DNA of 64,000 bases from Toxonevra muliebris (Eukaryota > Arthropoda > Insecta > Diptera > Pallopteridae): the NCBI GenBank assembly GCA_963691655.1, contig OY829326.1, positions 86,793,235-86,857,234 of the forward strand, written 5' to 3'. Position numbers and translations under genes: made by a program. The notes beneath the pieces were generated by a model, which saw only the letters and a program-made list of their open reading frames with translations, was not told the DNA's origin and made no database searches. Below are positions 33,001 through 44,265 of this stretch, piece by piece (the first letter of the stretch is position 1; each line of letters starts with the position of its first letter).

Positions 33001-34714
33001 TAATCTGCTCCGTTTTAAAACTAGTTATTTTTACTCAATTGCATGTAACTTTTACATTTATCCATAGATTTTTATCTTTTATATCTTATTTTTTTTTGTA
33101 AGACTTTAAGCCAAAAATTGAAAACAGAGCAGATTTTTGCGTTTTTCTAATTTTATTTCTAATCTAAAATTTTGTTTAAAAATATTTTTTGAAAAAAACT
33201 CCAAATTTCTTGACAATTTTCTTAATTGTAATAAAACTATTTATCCAATTGAATCAAAATGTATAAACGTAAAATTTGTTTAAATCGAGTTCTTAATTTG
33301 TAAGATATTTGTAATCATGTTGATAAACCTTTTTTGGTCCGATAAACACAATAGAATTTAAATTAGAGTTGATTTTCGGGCTCAGCGACCAATTTTACTT
33401 AGGAATTGGATAGTGGTGTTTATTGCCCAGAAAAAAAAAATTATTTGTAAACTAGTGTTATTTTTTCGGTGATACAGGCACAAAGTAGAAGGTCTTATTA
33501 AAATTCGAAAATCCACTGACGCTCATGAAATCCGATTTTTTTATGTTAAGATATCGGTTAAGAACCTCTTCTATTTATGTCATTCACCTAGGTGTGAAAT
33601 TTTCAAGAAGTCAATTTACTCTGGAATTCGCAATTGCAATCAAATACAATGAATAAAAAACAAGATTTTTCAGCAAAACACCTGCTTCCAATTGCTCATA
33701 ACACGACCTAACACAATATATTGACTTTTGAAATATATGTCTTCCTTAGGATATGCACTTGAGCATATGGGTGCTACTTTTCATTTATTTCGCTGCTTAT
33801 GAAAATATAGGCGACTATGCGTAATTTATTTTGTATTTTTGTATATTTAATAGAAAGTATTAATTAAACAAGTATGATTGCTTTAAAAAATCATAATTTG
33901 GATTGGAACATCCGATTTGGATGTTTGAGTGCATTTTAGACAATTACACATCGAGACGTTTCCAACAGGCATAAGTTATGATATTTTAAACTGTTCTCCT
34001 TTTTGGAGGAGCTAAAAAATCAATCGCATTTAAAAAATTGGGTAGACCCTTTACAATATGACTCTAGTTGGGAAGAGTTGGTCAGTATATGGCCCTCTTT
34101 CACGCCCATCTGTTTTCATTCATGCTGCAACACCTGTTTTTATGTATGTAATTCCAATCAAGTTATCGTTATTAAAACATTTAATAAAAAAATATTATAT
34201 TATAAATTATTGAGTATAGTGTAGATACCTAATGGGAAACGAAACGTTGAAAGAGCGCTCCTAAGAGTGCTTTTTGGGAGCGGTTTATGTTTCTATGCTC
34301 TTTTCTTTTATTAATTACATATAGGTATTTATTACAATATTTTTAATTATTATATTTGCATACATATAAGCAAATAAATATAATACTAATAAAATTCAAA
34401 AAGCTTAATGCTAGCGCTTTAAATTTTCCCACTTTTTAACTTACACGAGAGCACAAAGAGAGCGTTCCTAAAGAGCTTTTTTGGTAGAGCTTCAAATTTT
34501 CCCGTTGAGTGTACTTTACTCAGATACACCTGTTTAGATGTGTGTAATTCAAATTTGATGAAAAAATATTATATTAAAAATCATAAAAAATAAAAGATAA
34601 TTTTTTCGGAGCTCTATATTTTGAGTTCTATAAGTATGTACATATATGCGAAATATTATTTTCTTGAATAAGGCCTTTCCTTTCCATATTGAAACATTTT
34701 GTCGACATTTTGAA
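33001..34714. other. AT-rich, no gene; contains an imperfect duplication
   Basis: No supported coding sequence. ACACCTGTTTTTATGTATGT with a following AAAAAAATATTATATTA near 34128-34200 recurs in diverged form near 34525-34580, with AGAGCG-type motifs between, suggesting an old repeat of about 400-bp period. Confidence 0.4.
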
Positions 34715-35330
34715 ATGACGAAATTCACTAAAAGAGAAGTTCTTGAAGAACTCCTAAAAACTGATAATCTAAAATGAAATTGGATATTAAAAACATTGAA
34801 AATACAGATGTAGAGAAATTAAAAGCCTCTTTGAGAGCTCTAAAAAGAAGACCGTCTGAAAAATACAAAGCTGCGAGGAGAATAAGGAATAAGTTTGAGG
34901 CAAAAAATGTTAAATGGTTAAATTCCGATTTTCCAGTTTTATTGACCATAAAAACTGAGCAAGAAAATCTTTTATCTTCCCATCTTGGTCGTCCAAGCCT
35001 CGAATTCCATTAAAATCGGATCACTCAAAACGTCGAGAGCTTGCAATATTCAACACTGAACAAAAGCACGATCCGCACAGATTAGTAATGGCTTCTCGCT
35101 ATGCAGCAAAACGAACTGATAATAACGATTTATGCGCTGTTCTTATCAAGGTTTCAGAAAACTTAGAGCAACCGAGAAAATTGTTGGAGGCACCGGAAAT
35201 CCCAATAAAATAAAAAGACTGTCGAAGAAGCTCTAGCCTTTCGTCTGGATAATTCCTTAACTAAATCTGTGTATACATATATACGGTTGGAAAGCAAAAG
35301 TTGCAGTGCTTAATTGCCAATGGATGGAAA
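34715..35330 (+). pseudogene. Transib (RAG1-like) transposase relic, N-terminal part
   Basis: Successive plus-strand frames give MTKFTKREVLEELLK from 34715, then a frameshift into KLDIKNIENTDVEKLKASLR at 34774 and NKFEAKNVKWLNSDFPVLL. A second shift near 35010 leads to LGRPSLEF / KSDHSKRRELAIF, and then (35220-35300) VEEALAFRLDNSLTKSVYT. This order matches the N-terminal half of insect Transib transposases as I know them. There are at least two frameshifts and a stop at 35210. The catalytic Asp region that should follow is replaced by unrelated sequence at 35340-36285. Confidence 0.6.
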
Positions 35331-36289
35331 AAAGTCAAAATAAAATATATTTAACAATATTTTTTACTTCCATCGGTTTTTTTTTTTTCTAAGAAGTCAA
35401 ATATAAAAAAATTAATTTGAAATCTTAGTTACACTATGCGATCAAATCCGATTTGTTTTCTTCGACATGAGGTATGACTACGGATTCAAAAAGAGAAGGT
35501 GATACTGAGCACTCCTGTTTTCTAGGTCAGTAACTCTTTTTGATTCAAAGTTTCGTCCTGAACCAGTTTAAAAATTAATAAAAATAGAAAAAATTATCGG
35601 ATCCTTGTAAAATTAGACTTGCTTGAACCCCACTTTTTTCCTAAAACGTGACGTGATGGGAAATTTTTGACTTCAGATTCGTGTTCAACGTGAAAAAATC
35701 TTTCGCAAAAACTCCATCTTATTAGCAAAACCCATGCAGTTTTAGGAGGCAATCTTAAAGTATAATTAATTTTTTAACGCATTATTGCTCAGAGCACCCC
35801 GACTAGAAAGATCTCTTTCAATGCTGTGACTTCACGAATTTAGGGAATATATGCCAACCTCATCCGGGTTCCTTATCATTGATAATGGCTCAAATTTCCA
35901 ATGATGATCATTTGAAAAAAATGAGCCTCTACTATTTTTGGTAATTTTTTTGAGGTTGGGTACATCATCAGTAGTGCGAAGTCAATGAGTTAATGAAATT
36001 ATGTACCTCACGATAAAAAAATGCAATAGAATGCACATTGAATAATATTTATTTGAAAAAATTTAATTTGATTATTTTGTGAATTTTTTGTCACTTTTGG
36101 CCATTTTTGAGGTTAAGATTAAAAAAAATCGGAAAATTTTTCATAAAATTTTAATTTTATAGGGTCCATCAAATTTGTCATCAATTTAATATATTGTATT
36201 TAAAAATCAGTTTGATAAAAATTATTTATGAATATTTTCTTCGAATGAAAACTCTCCCCGAAAAAAATTTCTGGCTACGGCCCTGGATG
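35331..36289. other. Sequence interrupting the Transib relic
   Basis: AT-rich sequence with no transposase similarity. It sits where the core with the two catalytic Asp residues should be, so it is either an insertion with deletion or unrecognisably decayed. No TIRs or target duplications were found at its edges. Confidence 0.45.
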
Positions 36290-37549
36290 GCAGTACTGGC
36301 CCCTACCTTACAATTAATCCTTTAAATTAGCGGAAGATAACGATAGTCTCAGTGATCAGAACTTGTTTGTAACTTCTCTCAACCCTTTCGATTGTCAACT
36401 GCAGACAAAATAATTTTGTGGAATAACAGAGCATCTCAATCGCCAAGATCCTGTCGCCCTATTCAGATACTGCAGACTAAAGAAACCGATACCGTTATTT
36501 TAAACCAAAAGATGATAGTCGGAGTGTTCGAATCCATTTTTCTTTGTTTTTAACATTGATAGATGGCAAGGTATTGAACATAATAACAGGTACAAAAGCC
36601 ATGCAAACTTGCCCTATCTGTCATTCAACTCCAAAGTTCTTCAATGTCCTGTCTAATAAGCTGACGAATTTATTTATACCGGACGCTAATTCGTTGATCT
36701 ATGGACTCAGTCCATTACATGCGTGGATTAAAATTTTAGAATGTTGCCTGCACATTTTATACAGGCTTCCTCTCAAGGTTTGGCAAGTAAGATCTCCCCG
36801 CTCAAAAAGTAATATTTGCTCAGCGGAAAAAAAAGGTTCAAGAGATTTTGTGGGAAAAGTTGGGGTTGATAGTGGATTAACCAAAACCAGGAGGCTCTGG
36901 TTCTACAAACGATGGGAATACAGCTCCAAGAGCTTTTGAAAATCCAGATAAACTTGCCAAACATCTTGGACTTGAGAGTGTGTTACTTCGTAATTTCAAA
37001 AAAATTTTAACCGCTATGTCGTAACAGCTTCCGGTAAATCCACTTGAGTTTGGAAAACTTTGTGATTCTACTGCTGAAATATATGTAACTCTATACAACT
37101 GGTACCATATGCCTTCAACGCTAAATAAGATACTCATTCACGGAGCAGAGATCATAAGCACAAGCGTCTTACCGATAGGAATGCTTGGCGAAGAAGCTTC
37201 TGAAGCTCGCAACAAAGTTTATAAGAATTATAGACAATTCCGCAGCAGAAAAAAAAACCGCCAAGCTACTATGTATGATGTGTTCTATAGAGTGATGGAT
37301 TCCTCCGATCCACTCATATCTGCAATCAGTGTTCATTCGCGACTTCAGAGAAAGAAATTTTTGACCATTCCCGAAGATGTCAGAGTTTAACTCGCTGTGC
37401 CTCAAGTAAATGTAATACAAGTAGATGCAACATCCAGTTCCGATATTGAAGATCGAGAAGATGAAGATCCTGACCTATCAGAAACTGAATTGCTTCTAGA
37501 TATTATGGAATTGACCGATGAAGAGCAAGATGGATCTCAAGACAATTAA
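36290..37549 (+). pseudogene. Transib (RAG1-like) transposase relic, C-terminal part
   Basis: An open frame from 36544 gives LIDGKVLNIITGTKAMQTCP with the zinc-binding CPICH, then YGLSPLHAWIKILECCLH. After a frameshift near 36860, GGSGSTNDGNTAPRAFENPD and a stop near 37020 follow. The frame from 37109 gives PSTLNKILIHGAEII, VLPIGMLGEEASEARNK and DVFYRVMDSSDPLIS. The GEEASEARNK segment aligns with the RAG1 segment carrying the third catalytic Glu (SEGNESGNK), and the CPICH and ILIHG residues align with RAG1 zinc ligands. The end is acidic (DIEDREDEDPDLSE), stopping at 37549. At least one frameshift and two stops make it inactive. Confidence 0.75.
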
Positions 37550-37599
37550 AAAACGAAAACCATTCGAAAATGTGAGAGTGACGGGAACTCACTCGAATC

Positions 37600-37850
37600 A
37601 AGCACCCCGAGGATGAGTACGAAAAACAAAATTTAAAAAATAAAATAAAAAGTTAAAAAAAAAAATATTGTAAAATAAAAAACCAAAAAAAAAAAATCAT
37701 AAACTCAAAAAATAAAAATTAATTTTAAAAAAATATAAAATAAAAAAACAAAAAAAAAATCATAAAATAAAGAAAGAAAAAAAAAAAATTATCAAATAAA
37801 AATAAATATCAAAATGGAAAAAAGAACGAAAACAAAGTTAAAAGTGGACT
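37600..37850. repeat. A-rich low-complexity tract
   Basis: About 250 bases of AAAATAAAA/AAAAAC-type simple sequence directly after the Transib relic. No gene. Confidence 0.85.
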
Positions 37851-37929
37851 TATAATCTCGCCACATCCATTATTATTATTTCATTCTATTATAGATAAGC
37901 ACGCAGTAGTATTATCCACCATATTAGAT

Positions 37930-38165
37930 CAGCTATTTTGATTTTCCACATTCAGACCACAGATTTCAATTCAGCGACCCCCAATACCACTGTTTACAAA
38001 CTTTCATGAAAATACCAACTAAATCAAAAAATTTGTCCGCCAAATAGGATCGCCATTTTGATTTTCCAAATTTAGACCGCAGATTTGAATTTACTGATCC
38101 CCGGAACGACTGCATACAAATTTTCATGTAAATCCCAACTAAATCAAAAAATTTGTCCGCCATAA
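37930..38165. repeat. Tandem duplication, about 120-bp period
   Basis: Two diverged copies share ATTTTGATTTTCCA, AGACC(A/G)CAGATTT and an identical AACTAAATCAAAAAATTTGT end (near 38018 and 38137). It resembles a minisatellite-like repeat known in insect genomes. Confidence 0.75.
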
Positions 38166-38569
38166 ATTTCAAGCAAATAGAAAGGCTTTTTGACTTTTGG
38201 CCAAAATAGTAGGTCCGCTGGCCCAGTGTGCGATGGTGTGAAAGCAATGGTTGTCAACACATCCAGCAGACAAAATGTCTGAATAGATGAGTTTGAGTTA
38301 ACTATATTTAAAATTTTAAGTCTCTAGCTCATCGGGAAGTTAGTTTAAAATCGATTGCAAAATTTGTACCGAACAGACACCACTGAAAGCGAGTTGATAT
38401 AAACGTGGTAAAATATGAATTTTGTGCACAAAAACAATTTTCCTAAATTTTGGGGCAGCACTTCCCCTTATCCAATTGACCTGAAATTTTATACAGATAA
38501 TTTTTTGTGTAAAACGAACCGATCGAGGGGGTGCCATCAATAGATTTTTCGAATAAAAAATTCTCATTA

Positions 38570-39085
38570 TAAAGATTTACATCATAAAAATTCTGAACTG
38601 AGAATTTTCTTCAGTAATTGTTAGTGGGGGTATGATAGATTCAAAAACCACAAAAATCAGTCCTAGGGTTGCAGAGCGACCCCCCCAAAAAACCCCCTCT
38701 TAGGTGAAAATATCCTTTTTGTACTAATAACTGGTTAACCGTTGGAGATATCAAAAAATTACCTAGCACCCATAAAAAGCTTAAGTGATTTTCTAAGAAA
38801 AAGGTATTAAGTAATTTTTTCGTATATGTCATAGTTTTCGAGATATTCAATATTTAAGAAATTGCAAATTTAGCACTTTGGATGTACTGTGGATACGCGC
38901 GCATCTTTGTTTATTTGAATTTTTGAGTGCGGAGCCTATAGGAAAAATTGAATTACTCGAAAACCAAACAAGCTAGGAAAAAAAATCGAAAAGGATTTTG
39001 AAGAGAATAAAAATAGCAGGTTTCACTATATGTTATAAATGTATTATCTCTTAATTCAAGACATTTCTTCTGAAAATCCTGTATA
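38570..39085. repeat. Dispersed repeat R-A, single arm
   Basis: Matches the left arm of the fold-back repeat at 5020 and the outer segment at 6290-6355 (complement of CTAACAATTACTGAAG). Its inner end runs directly into the Harbinger relic, within GTATAAGGACGC. It may have inserted there. Confidence 0.75.
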
Positions 39086-39604
39086 AGGACGCATTAAATT
39101 TTTCCCCAAAGGAAAGGCAGCGTCACCAAAAAAGAAGTGTGGAGTTTGTATCTCAATGCTCGGCAAGTTTTTTGGAGGAGGAATTGGAAGCTCGTTTTTA
39201 AGAAACTTATTTCCAAATCGACTGAGCTGAAAAATGCCTATATTAAATAAAACAAAGTTTAATTGAATCGGAAAAATATCAAATAAATTCTTACCATCAT
39301 CACTTTAGCTTCCATAAGCTCCAACATCTATGTGTGTAAACCGATATTTTGCATCGTATGCTGCTAACAATGCAAGCGAAAAAATTTTCTTATAGCGGAA
39401 ATCGGCTACCGCTATTAGGAGGGAATTAAATAGCGATATGCTTGCCGTCAGTAGACCCAATACAATTTTGTATATTCCACAAATCCAAAAAATCTGCAGC
39501 AATCTGCTTGTAGTCATCCGTATTTGGCTGCGACACGTACATTTTGGCTGTCTAGAGAACTTTAGACCGAACTGTTTGATGAATGAATGAACAACATACT
39601 TCAT
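39075..39604 (-). pseudogene. PIF/Harbinger transposase relic with a 57-bp intron
   Basis: On the minus strand, SLALLAAYDAKYRFTHIDVG and AYGS match the first catalytic Asp region of DDE_4 (HARBI1-like) transposases. An in-frame stop follows AYGS. An intron with GTAAG...ATATAG ends spans 39294 to 39238, and the next exon reads GIFQLSRFGNKFLKNELPIP, with the second Asp in FFGDAAFPLGKNLMR. The third catalytic residue lies beyond the break at about 39080, where repeat R-A begins. The N-terminal part (to 39604) is poorly conserved. Inactive. Confidence 0.75.
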
Positions 39605-40059
39605 AAAATGAATTGAATAACATTAAACAAATAAATTTGCTTATAATAGGATTGTTTAAAATATTATATTCGAGTATTTTTATATCAGCCGCCGAAACAA
39701 AAGAAAATATCGGCTACCAGCCACCGTCTAAAAATCGCCGATAAATAAAAATAGACGGCGCAGGTCTTTTGAGACAACATGTTGGCCCGAAAAAGCAAAA
39801 ACATAATATGATGGAAAAAATGGCGTCGAAATGCCAACAGCTCCACGGAGCAGAAATTCACAACAACCCATTCAGAAGACACACACGCCACAGTTGCGCA
39901 ACAGCTGTACCATCTGAATGCAGCCAATGAGAAGGAAATTAAATGATTTTGGTGGTGGGACAATAAGAAATTTGATCAAGCAAAATAAAACACACAAACA
40001 ACAATCCCTGATCGAGCGCTGCGAAATGAAAATAACAACAAGAATTTTTGTGTTTGTTG
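39605..40059. other. No gene recognised
   Basis: Upstream side of the Harbinger relic; it may hold diverged transposon sequence, but no motif is visible. Confidence 0.35.
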
Positions 40060-40570
40060 TAAAGAGCCAAATGAGCCCATTGAGCTACTGGCATAAGACA
40101 TCAACAACACAACCAAATGTGATCAAGCGAAAAACAAAAATAAATATTCTTAGCGCGCGACCGCAACAACAAATATTCATAGCAATGCAATGACTTCGGC
40201 AGCGAGGCTCAAAAAATATTCTTTGCGCGCGACCGTAACAACAAATATTCATAGCAATAAAATGATTTCGGCAATGAGGTATGTGCGCTATGCTAAATAA
40301 AAGCAATGAATTGGTTTTTGCGACAAAAACACAAAAAGGGAAACCGCAACAATATATATAGCAATGAAACGAGGCAACAACAAACAAATATGATCGAGGA
40401 AAAAAACAAAAACAAAAATTCATGTGTGCTCGAAATACAACAATTCTTGTGCTTGTTGTAAAATATTAAAATACAACAAACACATGTGTTTTAAACGGGC
40501 CAAATGAGCCATTACAACAAACATAATTTGAAAATGAGCCAAAAGAGCCAATTGAGCTTCTGGCTGATCA
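40060..40570. repeat. 72-bp tandem repeat and AGCCAAATGAGCC motifs
   Basis: Two copies of a block with GCGCGCGACCG and ACAACAAATATTCATAGCAA lie at 40153 and 40225 (period 72), with a weaker third near 40335. AGCCAAATGAGCC-type motifs with TTGAGCT(A/T)CTGGC occur at 40066 and 40500-40565, bounding the block. No coding sequence. Confidence 0.7.
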
Positions 40571-40980
40571 CCCCTGGTCTACAGTGCGCAATTATGTTTT
40601 TTTATTTTTCTTAAAATAAATAAAAATAAACAGAAATTTCTATATGTATTTTGTCATAAATGTCATTCAATAACTTTTTGTGAATGGGATTAATTTATTA
40701 AGCAAATATAAGAAGAAATAGGATTTCTGGAATAGTGCTTAAGTTACGTCGATATGCAACTGTGACTGCATAGTCTCTTGACTTCATGTAAGTACATTAT
40801 AGCCACCAAAAAGTCCATTCTGAGTACCTTAAGCATTTGACAGGCTTTTCGTTAAATTTTGACAGAAGGTTAAGCCAGCTCATGCATATTATGGTTGGGC
40901 CATTAGCCCTTTACGAAAGCTCAAAAGTTGATCGACGGCGAAAAATTTTCACGTGGAGGTTTTATACAGCTTTACCTTAA
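40571..40980. other. No gene recognised
   Basis: AT-rich interval before the MITE at 40981; no supported frame. Confidence 0.35.
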
Positions 40981-41985
40981 TACCTAAAACACAATCAAGC
41001 CTTGCGGCTGCGAGCTTTGGTATGACATTCTCTTTATATCGTTTTCGTTTTTTTTTTCTGCCAAAAAGCTCGATCTTAGTTTTTTTCAAAACACAATATT
41101 GCGTGCGTTGAATTTGCGTTGATTTTTTTTTGCCAATTATTAAAGAAATAAAATTACAAAATTATGGATTCGGATGATAATGATTTCATGTTTTTTGCTC
41201 TCATAGTTACTCGATCCACAAACAGCAACAAAGACAATGGGTGCATTTCCCGTGTGCAAACTCAGAGAAGCTGCTTTTAAAGTGTGTTAGAAATGCGTCG
41301 CTGAGTGCTTTTGATTGGCAAAGCGGACGCCATTTTTGTAATCATATTATTTTTCTGATTTTTCAGATCAGCATGATTTCTCAAAATGTTGATAGTTGAC
41401 AAACTCGACACAAGCTCGAAATCATCCAAAAATTATATAAATATATTTTCATTAGAAGAAAATTAAAATACATCACAAACTAGAATTTAATGATTTTCAA
41501 AAATTTAACAATTAATGCGTCATGCCGTTTCTAAGACGCAAACTTTGATTAAGGATTTTTGATTAATCGCTTCGAAATCAGCTTTTCTGATTTGCACCTG
41601 GGAAACGCACCCAATGGGTCCCAGAGCTCATACAAAAAATCAGGCTCACGCACTAACGAAATTGAGTGTTCCTCAAAAGAATTCATTTTGTTCTTAACAA
41701 ATAACATTCAATTATAAACTTATATTTAATCTATAATTTTTATGCACAACAACCGTATTTTCTTTTTTTCCAATTCGAACTTTGAAAAAAAAAAAAAACA
41801 ATAACATCGAACAACCACAACAACTGTCAAAAAGCCTTGAAAGTAGAAAGTAGTTTTTCTCAGCGTTTCAGTTGCTTTGATCGTATTTACGATTTAAAGC
41901 CTGTGTTTTGTTACAAATGAATGAATATGATTTTCCTTTAAATGTCAAAGCAACGCAGCTGCAAAGCTTAATTGTGTTTTAGGTA
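40981..41985. mobile_element. Harbinger-like MITE (1005 bp) with a nested MITE
   Basis: The ends TACCTAAAACACAATCAAGC at 40981 and its near-complement at 41985 form inverted repeats of about 45 bp, including CTTTGC(A/G)GCTGCG. Both sides show the trinucleotide TAA (40978-40980 and 41986-41988), matching a PIF/Harbinger 3-bp duplication. No transposase inside. Confidence 0.65.
41239..41612. mobile_element. Nested MITE (374 bp)
   Basis: Ends GGGTGCATTTCCCGTGTGCA and the complement of GGGTGCGTTTCCCAGGTGCA pair over about 35 bp. AAT flanks both sides (41236-41238 and 41613-41615), a 3-bp duplication. It sits wholly inside the 40981-41985 element. Confidence 0.65.
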
Positions 41986-42840
41986 TAACCCCGGATTTTT
42001 GGACGAAAATTTGGCAGCACTGTTTTCAGTTTTGTTTAATGTTTTAGGTTAAATCGGCCACACACTGGCATACTTTGTTACTGTGTGCAAGGCGTATTTA
42101 ATAGGAGTTACTAGAGATCAAATTTTATACTGTCAAAAACAGCAGTTTGATATCAAAATTACGAAAGCCTCTGCTTATGTTTTATTTAAATGCTAGCACA
42201 AAATTTGTTTATAAAAAAAAAAACATTAGTATTTCAAAAACGACATAAGTAAATAGCTATATGTATATAAATAAGTACATAAATGTGAATTTATTGTGTT
42301 ATGTTATTGTGGAGTTCTTGGGCAATTTAGAATAGCGCCTTATTTGTGAAATATTAATTTGTTGATTGGCAAATCTTAGTCAAACTTGCAAATGTGGTTA
42401 GCGTAATTTTGTTATATTTGTGTGTGAATATTTCGATATTAATACTGGAAAACTGTTTAAATAGGTATGACATATAAAATAGTCTTTTTACATTTTGTAA
42501 AAAATATTTATTTTTGTTTTAACCAATAAAAATAAAATTTTTTTTGGAGCCGGTCTTTGATGAGTTAATTATAACATTTATGATTTTTGTGTGTTTGTTG
42601 TTTTTATTGTTAATAATTGCAAATAATGAAGTTTGGGGAGAGTTCCTCTAAACAACTATCAATAAGTAAATTCGCTAGTAAATTTTTTTATTAATTGGAA
42701 AATGTTATGCACTTTACAGTAACATGAAAAGTAGTCAAGTTGCTTGTGTGTGGGCAACTTTAGGCTTTTTAAGGTTGCTTCAATTGAATAGCAGATATAA
42801 AATTAATATTCTTTCAATGCTGTTTTCTAGTTTTCTGAAA
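41986..42840. other. Upstream region of the DNase II-like exon
   Basis: AT-rich, with no transposon termini seen. CTGTTTTCTAG at about 42820-42830 could be a splice acceptor just before the exon's ATG. An in-frame ATG lies further upstream (42724), but its extension lacks signal-peptide character. Confidence 0.4.
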
Positions 42841-42965
42841 ATGCTTCGAGCATTTTGGAGTTTAATTTGTTTGTTTGTTTTAATTAACGTTGTGGTTGTA
42901 ACACGAGCGAGCACAAGAGATGGCAAGGTTTCCTGTAAAGACGAAGAAGGGCGCGATGTTGATTG
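42841..42965 (+). CDS. DNaseII: First coding exon of a DNase II-like gene
   Basis: Starts MLRAFWSLICLFVLINVVVV, a clear signal peptide with likely cleavage after TRA. It then encodes the mature start KVSCKDEEGRDVDW, which matches the conserved N-terminus of acid DNase (DNase II/plancitoxin: SC-D-E-G-VDW). The exon ends at 42965, splitting the Trp codon, with donor GTGAGTTTTTG. DNase II is a secreted/lysosomal acid endonuclease that degrades DNA of engulfed cells. I find no following exon on the plus strand in the remaining 21 kb. The intron must therefore be very long and filled with transposons, or this is an orphan exon. The internal ATG is chosen over the 42724 frame because of the signal peptide. 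Confidence 0.6.
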
Positions 42966-43589
42966 GTGAGTTTTTGTTAAAAAAAAAAATAATAATGTTG
43001 GTCGCGTTAAGCCACATTCGAGGCGCAATTGAGGCGAGAGTGTTTTCTGAACACGTAGTTGTGAGTTTATGATCAGTACACCTGTTGGCATTTCGATGCC
43101 AATTTTTTCTCCTTGTGGATAACATGTTGCCCTAAAAGTGATAGTTCATGAAAGGGACTCGCGCCAATTATTTATTTTTATTAAACGGCGGGATGGTGTT
43201 TTGGTGGCTGTTATAAAAATTCTCAAACAATTTTAAACAATTCAAATATAATAAATTTTATCTTCCTAAAAATATTAGCTTCAAAAAAAAAAGGGAGGCT
43301 TTTTCTAATCACCCAAAATTACAAGAACTCAGAATTTGTTTGAAAAGTTATATAATGGAATGGTCTAATGATAAAAAGATACAATGCAAACTTTTTTAAA
43401 AATATCAGATAGTTTATAAGTTGTAGACGCTACAAATTTGCTGGGTCTATTTTTTTTTTTTTAGTTGGAACTGCAAAAGTATTTAAGAATACAGCACCAA
43501 GACAAATTTTACGTCCATTGTACTATAATTATGTTCGTTTTCGATATTCTTTAAATCTACCAGATTTATTCATCTTAGCAAATCCTGTG
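42966..43589 (+). other. Putative intron, no other gene
   Basis: Begins with the GTGAGT donor and is AT-rich with long T-tracts. No DNase II exon is recognisable. Confidence 0.4.
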
Positions 43590-44265
43590 GTGTTAAAGAT
43601 CTTAGGTTTCGTTCGTTTCGTTTCCCAACATTCCAGTACCAAATATGCTTACTTTGATCTGGCAGAAAGCGAGACAGACACTAAGAAAGTGGTCTGCCGT
43701 CTCTTCACATTGTTCCTTCAAACTACAGAAAGCACTAGCTCCCAGGCCAATCATAATCAAATGTTTGGTACAAAAGAAGTGACCTGTGTATAGTCCCACC
43801 AGCTGTAGAGCTCTTTTTGTTAAGTGATAACAGAAAGTCTGTTAGACGCATCGAGATAACAGGTAACAAGGTCTTTGCCTGTCTAAATCGCCTCAGATCC
43901 TCCCATTTATGATTGTGGATCAAATCTACCCACTCATTAATGGTGGTCTTGATACCTGTAGACGACAAAGGGAGTACAGGTCCTGGGCCTAAACCAATTT
44001 CCGAACCTTTTCTGGCCAGAAGGTCGGCAGATTCATTTCCTGAAATCCCTGAGTGTCCAGCAACCCATATCAACAGCAGACTATTGTGTTTTGCATAACC
44101 AGTTTAGATGTGGTTAGAGGATTAAGCAAGGATTTAAGCGCAGCCTGACTGTCACTAAATGCACGGATACTCCTTTCTCTCCAACCATTATCAATGACAT
44201 GGTACATTGCGTTGATTATTGCAAAAATTTCTGCGAAAAACAAGCATATAACCCAAGATAAAAGT
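43590..44265 (-). pseudogene. LINE 3' fragment: RNase H and C-terminal Cys/His motif
   Basis: On the minus strand the RNase H motifs appear in order: AEIFAIINAMY (Glu) near 44235, FSDSQAAL (Asp) near 44150, then VAGHSGISGNESADLLAR in the frame 43735-44073. The downstream frame (43602-43799) carries LYTGHFFCTKHL and CSLKEQCEETADHFLSVCLA, the C-terminal zinc-knuckle-like tail of RNase H-bearing LINEs. Two frame changes. The first RNase H Asp and the reverse transcriptase are absent, so it is a 5'-truncated dead copy lying antisense in the putative DNase II intron. Confidence 0.85.

Noticed and set aside
36699..37420. Minus-strand frames of 61-86 codons
   Set aside because: Antisense shadows of the Transib relic, whose conserved motifs are on the plus strand.
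39918..40423. Overlapping frames of 91 and 112 codons on opposite strands
   Set aside because: They translate the 72-bp tandem repeat and have no conserved motif.
42724..42840. N-terminal extension of the DNase II-like frame from ATG 42724
   Set aside because: The extension would bury the signal peptide, and a splice-acceptor-like CTGTTTTCTAG lies just before the preferred start.
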